DNA from: Thermoplasmata archaeon
GTDB lineage: Archaea > Thermoplasmatota > Thermoplasmata > Lutacidiplasmatales > UBA184
Length of the DNA stretch: 18,463 nt
Assembly (NCBI GenBank): GCA_030042955.1
Contig: JASHYQ010000216.1
Span: 1-18,463, forward strand
Reading direction: 5' to 3'
The translations under genes were made by a program, and so were the position numbers. Below are positions 7,117 to 13,766 of the stretch, in pieces (the first letter of the stretch is position 1; the number at the start of each line of letters is the position of its first letter). The notes under the pieces were generated by a model. That model worked only from the letters and a program-made list of their open reading frames with translations. It was not told the DNA's origin and searched no databases.

Positions 7117-7494
7117 GTGGCAATCCCGCCGAAGATTCAGAACGACATCAAGCAGTTCCAACGGCTCCAGCAGGAGCTCGGGGCGGTCCAGCAGCAGCGC
7201 CTCCAGATCGACCTAAGGGTCCGGGAGATCGGGCATACGCTCGAGGAGCTCAAGGGGATCTCGGAGGACTCAGTCGTCTACCGGCCGGTCGGCGGCCTCC
7301 TGGTCAAGGCGAAGAACAAGAAGGAGGTCGAGGAGCTGCTGACTGAGGAGAAGGAGACGTTCGAGGTGCGCCTGAAGGCGGTCGAGCGCCAGGAGAACCA
7401 CCTCAAGGAGCGGTACACTTCGATGCAGCAGGAGCTGACCCAAGCGCTCCAGGCCCAGGGCCTCGCCCAACCGTCCGACACGCCGTCCGGGTAG
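7117..7494 (+). CDS. pfdB: Prefoldin subunit beta
   Basis: Prefoldin is the archaeal alpha2-beta4 jellyfish-shaped holdase that passes unfolded proteins to the thermosome. The 125-residue product starts with IPPKIQNDIKQFQRLQQEL, the usual beta-subunit N-terminus. It has two long coiled-coil helices (about 5-45 and 68-112) joined by the beta-hairpin region DSVVYRPVGGLLVKA. Length and heptad pattern fit. I chose GTG 7117 over an upstream in-frame GTG at 7078, because the extra 13 residues are not part of the family and a TATA box sits 26 nt before 7117. The gene ends 8 bases before the stop of the convergent prenyl synthase. Confidence 0.93.
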   Translation: MAIPPKIQNDIKQFQRLQQELGAVQQQRLQIDLRVREIGHTLEELKGISEDSVVYRPVGGLLVKAKNKKEVEELLTEEKETFEVRLKAVERQENHLKERYTSMQQELTQALQAQGLAQPSDTPSG

Positions 7495-7502
7495 ACCCGT
7501 CG

Positions 7503-8564
7503 CTAGGACCGACGGTGGACCAGTCGGTCCGCCACCTCGTGGAGGAGGGGTTTCCCGCGCGTCGGGATGGTCCGGCTCGCGTCGAGCCGCCGGAGCGCTC
7601 GGGCCGTGAGGGCCGCGATCCGGGCCTCCGAGTAGTCGAGGCTACCGGTCGCGCGCACGACGTCGCGGGCGCGGGTGACGTCCTCAGGGGTCGCGTTGGG
7701 ATTTCCGAGGACCCGCTCCAGCCGAGCTCGGTCCGCGGCGCTCCCGTGCTGCCAGGCATGGACGACCAGAAGGGTCCGTTTCCCTTCGATGAGGTCGTTG
7801 GAGCTCTTTCCCGACTCCTCGGCGTCGAACCCGGCGCCGAGCACATCGTCCCGCAGCTGGAAGGCGACCCCGATGTCGGTCCCGACGGCCTCGAGGTCGG
7901 CGAGACGGCCGGCGGGACTGCCGCCGAGGAGCGACCCGATCCGAAGGGGAGAGACGACTGTGTAGACCGCCGACTTCAACCGGTGGACGTCCAGAACATC
8001 CTGCTCCGTCACCTGCGCCGGCGGCCAGGTCCCGTTGCGGATATCGAGGAGCTGGCCGTAGGCGGTCAATCGGGTCATCCGAACGTACTCCTGAAGCGCC
8101 GCGAGTCGGGCGGCCAGAGGGACCCTTGTGGTCAGGAGCGCCTGGACCGTCTGCGGTTCCTCGAGGTCGCCGAGGGTGATGCCGATCCCCACGCCGTACT
8201 CCTCGCTCGAACCTTCCTGACCCGCGGCCTGGTGGGCGTCCGCCATCTCCCGGTGGACCGTCGGGCCTCCGCGCCGCTGTTCCGAGTGGTCGATGATGTC
8301 GTCGTGGATGAGCATCCAGCTCTGAAAGTGCTCGAGCGCGGCCGCCGCGGGGAGGACGGGTCGGGGGCTCCGGCCTGTGGCGATGTGGTACCCCGCAAGT
8401 ACGAGGATCGCACGGAAGCGTTTCCCCCCGCGCAGCGTGAACTCGCGGTTCGTTTCGACGTACGGTCGGACGGTCTTCGGAGCTTCCCGGCGAGCCGTCG
8501 CATAGTTCGCCCGGAGCTCGGTTTCGAGCGCCGGGAGGTAAGCGTAGAGCCGGTCGAGGTTCAC
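7503..8564 (-). CDS. Polyprenyl diphosphate synthase (probable GGPP/FPP synthase)
   Basis: This enzyme adds isopentenyl diphosphate to allylic primers, giving the C15-C20 chains for archaeal ether lipids. The 353-residue product has GGKRFR at 46-51, the first aspartate-rich motif DDIID at 88-92 followed by RRGGPTVH, and GKSSNDLIEGKRT at 252-264. The second aspartate motif is FQLRDDVLG, so the last Asp of DDxxD is Gly243. W83, five residues before the first motif, is the position where bulky side chains limit chain length, which fits a short product. A glycine/glutamate-rich insert (AAGQEGSSEEY, about 113-123) lies after the first motif. The start is GTG at 8564, fixed by a TTAAATA box 26 nt upstream. 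Confidence 0.93.
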   Translation of the reverse strand: MNLDRLYAYLPALETELRANYATARREAPKTVRPYVETNREFTLRGGKRFRAILVLAGYHIATGRSPRPVLPAAAALEHFQSWMLIHDDIIDHSEQRRGGPTVHREMADAHQAAGQEGSSEEYGVGIGITLGDLEEPQTVQALLTTRVPLAARLAALQEYVRMTRLTAYGQLLDIRNGTWPPAQVTEQDVLDVHRLKSAVYTVVSPLRIGSLLGGSPAGRLADLEAVGTDIGVAFQLRDDVLGAGFDAEESGKSSNDLIEGKRTLLVVHAWQHGSAADRARLERVLGNPNATPEDVTRARDVVRATGSLDYSEARIAALTARALRRLDASRTIPTRGKPLLHEVADRLVHRRS

Positions 8565-8586
8565 GCACCGTCCGGGGCGTCCGCCC

Positions 8587-8593
8587 TATTTAA
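8587..8593 (-). promoter_or_regulatory. TATA box for the prenyl synthase
   Basis: TTAAATA on the minus strand is centred 26 nt before the GTG at 8564, in otherwise very GC-rich DNA. It marks a leaderless transcript divergent from the TPR gene. Confidence 0.75.
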
Positions 8594-8673
8594 GAGGCCC
8601 GGCGAGGACCTGGCCGGACGGTCCAGGGGCGAGCCGCCACCCGAACGCCGGGCCTTGCGGGTCCATGGTACGG

Positions 8674-8680
8674 ATATTAA
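8674..8680 (+). promoter_or_regulatory. TATA box for the TPR protein
   Basis: ATATTAA is centred about 27 nt before the ATG at 8704. An in-frame ATG at 8665 lies upstream of this box and would not be on the mRNA, so 8704 is the likely start. Confidence 0.75.
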
Positions 8681-8703
8681 GTGGAGAGGCCGGTCCAGCA
8701 CCG

Positions 8704-9828
8704 ATGGCCTCGAGCGCGTTCGTCGAGCTCGCGAGCGCCCTCGTCGAAGCGATGGGGCAACGGCTCGATGCCGCGAAGCCGATCCCCGAAGGGCTCGCGC
8801 TCCGGACCGGCGACGGATTCCTCTATGCGTTCTTCGAGGACCCGAACCAGGTCTCGTTCGAGAGCGTACGCCGACTCTTCGGGGACGGCGACGAGCTGCC
8901 CGTCCATCTGGTCGTCCTCACCCCCGGTCGCCTGCCCCTGGCAATCTCCGCGGAGGTCGCCCGACGGGGCGGGACGGTGGTGGAAGGGAACCAGTTCCAC
9001 GAGCTGGCGCGCCAGCTGGGCCTAGGTACCTTCCTCGGGGAGGAACCGAAGCCCCCGGGCGCCGCCGCCCGTCGCCTCCTTCCGAGTGCCCAGCAGCTCG
9101 ACAACATCATGGGCCGGGCCCGCACTTGGCTCGACTGGGGCGTGCCGGCTCTCGCCCTCCGATTCTACCGCCAGGCCGCGAGCCTGAAGCCGGAGTTCCT
9201 CCCGGCGAAGACGGGGATCGGCCGCGCCCTGCTCGCGCTCGGGTTGATCGCGGACGCCGAGCGCACCTTCGACGAGGTCCTCGCGGTCCGTCCCGACGAC
9301 GTGGACGCCCGGCTCGGCAAAGCGGCGACGCTGGGAGCACGGGACCGCCCGCACGACGAGATCGAGATGTATCGCGCGCTGCTCGCGGAGGACCAGGCTC
9401 GGCTCGAGGTGCGTGCGCATCTGGTCGCCGCGCTCGTCGACCTCGGCGACTGGGCCGGAGCCCGGATCGAGATCGAGGCGCTGCTCGCGGGAACGCCGGA
9501 GGACGCCCAGCTTCGGTTCCTGCACGGCGTCGCCCTCGAGCGCACGGGGGAGAAGGGCGAGGGAGCCCGGGAGCGCGCCGAGGCGCGCACCCTGGGCCTG
9601 CCGTACGAGCGCGAAGCCGCCCTCTGCCAGCACCTCGGCCTCCCGGTACCGCCGAAACCCGCCGCGGAAGGAACGGGGGCCGCCCCGATCCCCACCACTC
9701 CCACCGTGCGGCCTGCCACGCCCAGCCTGAGGGCGGCGACCCGTGCGCGCGCGCCGACCCCTCGAGCGAAGGTGGCCAAACGCAAACGGAGCAAGGCAAG
9801 AACACGGGCCCCCCGCAAACGTAAGTAG
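8704..9828 (+). CDS. TPR-repeat protein with unknown N-terminal domain and basic C-terminal tail
   Basis: I do not recognise a specific family for this 374-residue protein. Residues 1-110 form a compact alpha/beta domain (HLVVLTPGRLPLAISAEVARRGGTVVE near 68-94) with no familiar catalytic motif. Residues about 140-300 are tetratricopeptide-like helical pairs, seen in WGVPALALRFYRQAASLKP, LLALGLIADAERTFDEVLAVRPDD and ALVDLGDWAGARIEIEALL. A Pro/Thr/Ala linker (about 315-352) leads to a very basic end, VAKRKRSKARTRAPRKRK, which may bind nucleic acid. There is no signal peptide or membrane helix, so it is probably cytoplasmic. The start at 8704 is set by a TATA box 27 nt upstream. It may act as a scaffold or regulator; this is inference. 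Confidence 0.85.
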   Translation: MASSAFVELASALVEAMGQRLDAAKPIPEGLALRTGDGFLYAFFEDPNQVSFESVRRLFGDGDELPVHLVVLTPGRLPLAISAEVARRGGTVVEGNQFHELARQLGLGTFLGEEPKPPGAAARRLLPSAQQLDNIMGRARTWLDWGVPALALRFYRQAASLKPEFLPAKTGIGRALLALGLIADAERTFDEVLAVRPDDVDARLGKAATLGARDRPHDEIEMYRALLAEDQARLEVRAHLVAALVDLGDWAGARIEIEALLAGTPEDAQLRFLHGVALERTGEKGEGARERAEARTLGLPYEREAALCQHLGLPVPPKPAAEGTGAAPIPTTPTVRPATPSLRAATRARAPTPRAKVAKRKRSKARTRAPRKRK

Positions 9829-9861
9829 GCCTACGCCGCGTCGTGCGAACCCGGTGACTCG

Positions 9862-10767
9862 ATGCGTGTCGTCTCCGTTCTTCCAAGCGCCACCGAAATC
9901 GTCTTCGCCCTCGGTCACGGGGACGACTTGGTGGGGCGGAGCGCAGAATGCGACTTTCCCGCAGCCGTCCTGAGCCGGCCGGTGGTCATGCGCCCCCGCA
10001 CCTGGGATGCGGACGCCCCCTCGAGGGCCATCGACGCGCGAGTGACCGCGACGAGGGCGAGGGGAGAGAGCCTCTACGTACTCGACATCCCCGAGATCGC
10101 TCGACTCCGCCCGGACGTGCTCCTGACCCAGGACCTCTGCGGCGTCTGCTCGGTCACCGGTCCTGAGGTGGAGGAGGCGTGTTCCCGGGCCGGTGTGCGT
10201 CCGAAGATCATCTCCCTGACTCCCCGGGGTCTGGAGGAGGTCTGGGCCTCCGTGGAAACCGTGGCTCGCGCGCTCAGGGATCCGGACCCAGGCAGCGCCC
10301 TCGCCCGGACCCTGCGAGCTCGTTCGCAGCCCACGCGGCGAGGCGGTTCCACCCCCCGGGTCGCGGTGGTCGAATGGCTCGACCCGCCCATCCTCGCCGG
10401 CCTCTGGGTCCCCGAGATGCTCCGGGCGGCCGGGGGCGAGCCGGTCGGCCCCCAGGCCGGTGAGCTCGGTGCGCGGACCTCCTGGGAGGCGATCGCCGCG
10501 GAGGAACCGGACCTTGTGATCCTCTCACCCTGTAGCTTCTCGGTCGAGCGGACCCGCCGGGAGCTGGCCCGTCCCGAGGTCCGGCGCGCGCTCGTGGAGC
10601 TCGGGGAACCGCCCCGCGGGGTCTTCCTGGCGGACGAAGCTTACTTCAGCCGGCCCGGACCGCGCCTCGCCGACGGAATCGACCTCGTTCGGCACCTGAT
10701 CGAGGGGAACGAGTGGGGGTCTCCGATGCCGGTGCTCCGGTGGCCCCGCATCGCGGCGGGAACATGA
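9862..10767 (+). CDS. TroA/BtuF-like periplasmic-binding-fold protein lacking a signal peptide
   Basis: The 301-residue product resembles the cobalamin/iron-binding proteins of ABC importers. It opens with MRVVSVLPSATEIVFALG and has ECDFP, the usual BtuF-type start. TQDLCGVCSVTG (CxxC at 93-96), ILSPCSF, and two alpha/beta lobes joined by a long helix also fit. It starts directly at the first beta strand, with no signal peptide, lipobox or membrane anchor. It is therefore predicted to be cytoplasmic, and no ABC permease or ATPase is nearby. A subgroup annotated as cobalamin-binding proteins shares the LCxVC stretch; ligand and role are unknown. Its stop overlaps the next ATG (ATGA), making it the first gene of a four-gene operon with M50, MBL and MFS genes. 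Confidence 0.85.
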   Translation: MRVVSVLPSATEIVFALGHGDDLVGRSAECDFPAAVLSRPVVMRPRTWDADAPSRAIDARVTATRARGESLYVLDIPEIARLRPDVLLTQDLCGVCSVTGPEVEEACSRAGVRPKIISLTPRGLEEVWASVETVARALRDPDPGSALARTLRARSQPTRRGGSTPRVAVVEWLDPPILAGLWVPEMLRAAGGEPVGPQAGELGARTSWEAIAAEEPDLVILSPCSFSVERTRRELARPEVRRALVELGEPPRGVFLADEAYFSRPGPRLADGIDLVRHLIEGNEWGSPMPVLRWPRIAAGT

Positions 10768-11483
10768 CACAGGCTCCACCGTATCGGCCCTACCCTTACC
10801 AGGTCCGGTACTCCACTACCACGGGCGCCCCTCTCGCGACCCGCATCACGACCTCCTCTACCGAGCTGATGCAGCTCGGGGTCGCCTTCCTTGTACTGAC
10901 CGTCGACTTCACCCTCATCCTTGGATACGGCTCCCTCCTCGACCGGAGCCTCGGGTACTCGGCCATCACCGCGAGCGTCGTGGTCGTCTCCGCGTTGGCC
11001 GCGCTGACGGCGTTCGTCGCGCACGAGATGGCGCACAAGGTGGCGGCGCAGCGGATGGGAGCCTGGGCGGAGTTCCGCTACGCCCCGATCATGCTGCTCT
11101 TCTCGCTGCTGATCGCGTTCGTGGTGGGCTTCCTCTTCGCCGCCCCGGGGGCGACCGTCGTGAGCGGGATGTCCGACCGCCGCGAGTGGGGACGAACCAG
11201 TCTCGCGGGGCCGGTCTCGAACATCGGGTTCGCGGCGATCTTCTACGCGGCCGCGGTCGGGATGTACTCGATTGGCTCGAGCCTCTTCGCCCCTCTCCTC
11301 ATCCTCGCCTACTTCAACGCCTGGTTCGGGGCGTTCAACCTGATTCCGTTCGGCATCCTTGACGGAGCCAAGGTCTTCGCCTGGAACAAAGGGGCGTGGG
11401 CGGGAGCCATCTGCACGGCCGGAGCGCTGGCCCTCGTGACCATCGCCTCGCTCTCCTACGGTACCCCGCTGCTGGTTCGGTGA
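10764..11483 (+). CDS. M50 (site-2 protease family) membrane metalloprotease
   Basis: The 239-residue product has the zinc site HEMAH at 87-91 inside a membrane helix and the second motif NLIPFGILDGAK at 192-203, whose D200 is the third zinc ligand. GPVSN at 149-153 is also typical of archaeal M50 proteins. About six membrane helices are visible, and a Tyr/Pro-rich N-terminal tail of about 30 residues precedes the first. There is no PDZ or CBS domain. M50 enzymes cut substrates within or beside the membrane; the target here is unknown. The ATG at 10764 overlaps the previous stop (ATGA), which rules out the longer frame from 10713. The next gene starts 5 bases after its stop. Confidence 0.93.
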   Translation: MTQAPPYRPYPYQVRYSTTTGAPLATRITTSSTELMQLGVAFLVLTVDFTLILGYGSLLDRSLGYSAITASVVVVSALAALTAFVAHEMAHKVAAQRMGAWAEFRYAPIMLLFSLLIAFVVGFLFAAPGATVVSGMSDRREWGRTSLAGPVSNIGFAAIFYAAAVGMYSIGSSLFAPLLILAYFNAWFGAFNLIPFGILDGAKVFAWNKGAWAGAICTAGALALVTIASLSYGTPLLVR

Positions 11484-11487
11484 GGCG

Positions 11488-12438
11488 ATGGCGCGTCCCG
11501 AGGTCCGCGATCTAGGTGAGGGTCGGAAGCTCCTCGACCTGGATTTCCGGGATACCGAAGGTCTGGTCGCGGCGTACCTGCTCCCCGAGCCCGACGGGTG
11601 GGCGCTCGTGGAGACCGGCCCCACCACGTGCCATGCGGCCCTGCTCGCGGGGATCGCGGAGGCCGGGGTTGCGCCAGCCGAAATCCGCCACGTCTTCGTC
11701 ACCCATATCCACCTCGACCACGCGGGCGGAGTCGGCGCCCTCGCCGACGCCCTGCCGAACGCGACGTTCCTCGCGCACGAGGTCGGCGCGCCGCACCTGG
11801 TCGACCCGTCGCGGCTCATCGCGAGCGCCCGCCGGGCGTGGGGCCCCGCCGCCGACCCCCTGTGGGGCCCGATCGTGCCGACGCCCGCCGACCGGATGGT
11901 CGCGCTCCGCGGGGGCGAGCGGTTTCCGCTCAAGAGCGGGACGCTCGAAGTGATCCTGACCCCCGGTCACGCCCGGCACCACCTCTCCTTCTACGACGAC
12001 CGGATCCGGGCGGTGTTCACCGGCGACAGCGCGGGAGTCCGGCTCGAGCGCTCCGCGCACCTTCGGCCTGCGGTCCCGCCTCCCGACCTCGACTTGGAAC
12101 TGCTGTTCTCCAGCGTCGAGGAGATGCGCCGCCGCGACCCCCGCCTGGTCCTCTTCAGCCACTTCGGACCGAGCCCGGACGGCGCCCGCGACCTGGCCCG
12201 GTACCGGGGGATCGTCGAGGAGTGGCGGGACGTCGCGCTCGCCGCGGCCCGGGAGCGGGCGGACGTGGACCTCATCACCGCGCGACTGCGGGAGCACGAC
12301 GAGGTTTCGATGGCCCGGGAAGGGACTCGGCCGGAGGAGTTGAACCGGGAATCGCTCGTTTCAGGCTACGAGCTGGCCGCGGCGGGGTTCCTTCGGTATT
12401 TCGAAACGCACGGGCTCGTGTCCCGGGAGAGGGGCTGA
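11488..12438 (+). CDS. Metallo-beta-lactamase-fold hydrolase
   Basis: The 316-residue cytoplasmic protein has the MBL metal signature HIHLDHAG at 73-80 (H73, H75, D77, H78), then TPGHARHH with H161, FTGD with D180, and FSHFG with H225. The last two are the usual fourth and fifth ligand positions, so a two-metal site looks intact. A helical C-terminal extension (about 235-316) resembles those in small-molecule and thioester hydrolases of the glyoxalase II-like branch. It lacks the beta-CASP domain of RNases, so an RNase J/CPSF role is unlikely. The substrate is unknown. The ATG at 11488 lies 4 bases after the M50 stop, and its own stop overlaps the probable CTG start of the MFS gene. Confidence 0.93.
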   Translation: MARPEVRDLGEGRKLLDLDFRDTEGLVAAYLLPEPDGWALVETGPTTCHAALLAGIAEAGVAPAEIRHVFVTHIHLDHAGGVGALADALPNATFLAHEVGAPHLVDPSRLIASARRAWGPAADPLWGPIVPTPADRMVALRGGERFPLKSGTLEVILTPGHARHHLSFYDDRIRAVFTGDSAGVRLERSAHLRPAVPPPDLDLELLFSSVEEMRRRDPRLVLFSHFGPSPDGARDLARYRGIVEEWRDVALAAARERADVDLITARLREHDEVSMAREGTRPEELNRESLVSGYELAAAGFLRYFETHGLVSRERG

Positions 12439-13670
12439 CGGAGCTCGACCCCAGGGACCGTCGCAACGCGTCCACGACCCTCTTTCTGGCGCGGGCGGTC
12501 TACGCGTTCAATTGGTACAATATCGGCGCGGTCCTGCCGTTGATCGGGAGCGCGCTCTCGGCCACGACCCCCGAGCTGGGGATCGTACTCGGGGCGTTCC
12601 TCGCGGGAGCGGGGATCTTCCAGGTCCCGGCCGGATTGGCGGCGCTCCGCTGGGGCAACCGGACCGTGTCCATTTGGGCGCTGATGCTGATGGGCGTGTT
12701 TGGTCTGGCGTCGGCGTTCTCTCCCAACTGGATCGTGCTCGCGGCGCTCCGGTTCGGTGCGGGGGCGGGAGCGGCCTTCTTCTTCGCCCCGGCCCTCGGA
12801 CTCGTCGCGTCGTACTACCCGACCGGGACGCGCGGGCCGATCATCGGTCTCTACAATTCCGGCTTCAGCCTCGGGTCCGGCGTTGGGCTGTTCGCGGGTG
12901 CCCTCATCGGGACGGAGTACGGCTGGGCGGCCGCGCTCGCGGTCGGAGGCGTCGGACTCCTCGCGGCCGGCGGAGTCTCCCCTTTCATCTTGCCTCGAAC
13001 GGACCCCCCCCTGCCCGCGAGGGGTCCGGCGGCGCTCTTGGCGGCGAGCCGACCCATCCTTCGCTCCCGGGCACTCTGGGCCCTGGCGCTCTCGTTCATC
13101 GGTCTCTGGTCGGCCTTCTATGTGGCGGCCCAGTACTTCGTCCAGTACTCTCACGCTGTGCATCCGGGATGGAGCGTGGCTCTCGCCGCCGGTCTTCCCA
13201 CGCTCATGATCGCCTTCGAGATCCCGGCGGGACCTCTCGGGGGTTGGCTGGCCGAGCGTCCGGGGGACATGCGGTGGATCCTGGTCGTGTTCGGCCTGCT
13301 CTCCGGGGTGGCGATTCTCCTCATCCCGTTCACTCCCCTCCTCGGCCTGGTCGTCCTGTTCGCCCTCCTCGGCATCTTCGACGGGATCATCTGGGCCGTG
13401 CTCTACCTCCTCCCGACGTACCTCCCTGAAACCGGAGGCGAAGGGCTGGCGCTGGCCCTTGCCCTCCTCAATGCCATCAACATCTTCGGGGGCAGCGGTC
13501 TCGCCGTCGCGTTCGCGTTCGTGGCTACGTACTCCAGTTACGCCACGGCGTGGGTCCTCGCGGGGGCCTTCGCGGTGATTCCTCTCCCGCTGCTGCTCCT
13601 CGTGCGGGGACATCCCCAGGGCGAGAGGTCCCCGGGGGAGGCCCCCCGCCGCGAGGTCGAGTCGGGGTGA
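12435..13670 (+). CDS. Major facilitator superfamily transporter, probable CTG start
   Basis: The 411-residue product has about 12 membrane helices in two groups of six with a central loop near residues 190-205. RWGNRTVSI after helix 2 corresponds to MFS motif A, and its C-half counterpart is GGWLAERPGDMRW. Substrate cannot be told. No ATG, GTG or TTG lies in frame between 12363 and the first helix (starting about 12475). The next canonical start, TTG near 12540, would delete that helix. The in-frame CTG at 12435 overlaps the MBL stop as CTGA and follows a purine-rich GGGAGAGGGG that resembles a Shine-Dalgarno, so I place the start there. The C-terminal tail is short, polar and cytoplasmic. 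Confidence 0.88.
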   Translation: MTELDPRDRRNASTTLFLARAVYAFNWYNIGAVLPLIGSALSATTPELGIVLGAFLAGAGIFQVPAGLAALRWGNRTVSIWALMLMGVFGLASAFSPNWIVLAALRFGAGAGAAFFFAPALGLVASYYPTGTRGPIIGLYNSGFSLGSGVGLFAGALIGTEYGWAAALAVGGVGLLAAGGVSPFILPRTDPPLPARGPAALLAASRPILRSRALWALALSFIGLWSAFYVAAQYFVQYSHAVHPGWSVALAAGLPTLMIAFEIPAGPLGGWLAERPGDMRWILVVFGLLSGVAILLIPFTPLLGLVVLFALLGIFDGIIWAVLYLLPTYLPETGGEGLALALALLNAINIFGGSGLAVAFAFVATYSSYATAWVLAGAFAVIPLPLLLLVRGHPQGERSPGEAPRREVESG

Positions 13671-13739
13671 GCGCTCGCGGGTGGGGCCGGGGATTTTCGG
13701 CCGGCCAGCTGGACGGCCGTCGTGCCGAACGACACATTC

Positions 13740-13746
13740 CTATACT
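13740..13746 (+). promoter_or_regulatory. TATA box for the surface protein
   Basis: CTATACT is centred 24-26 nt before the ATG at 13767. It excludes the in-frame GTG at 13722, which lies upstream of it. It is the main feature of the 96-base gap after the MFS gene. Confidence 0.7.
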
Positions 13747-13766
13747 TCCGCAAACACTCGGACCCG

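Noticed and set aside
8665..8703. Longer N-terminus for the TPR protein from ATG 8665
   Set aside because: It would start upstream of the ATATTAA box that best explains transcription, and the added residues lack domain character.
7515..9824. Plus-strand frame of 769 codons
   Set aside because: It runs antisense through the prenyl synthase and then out of frame through the TPR gene, with Arg/Pro-rich product and no family match.
11598..13670. Single 690-codon protein covering MBL and MFS regions
   Set aside because: The first 279 codons are an out-of-frame shadow of the MBL gene; real MFS sequence starts at about 12435.
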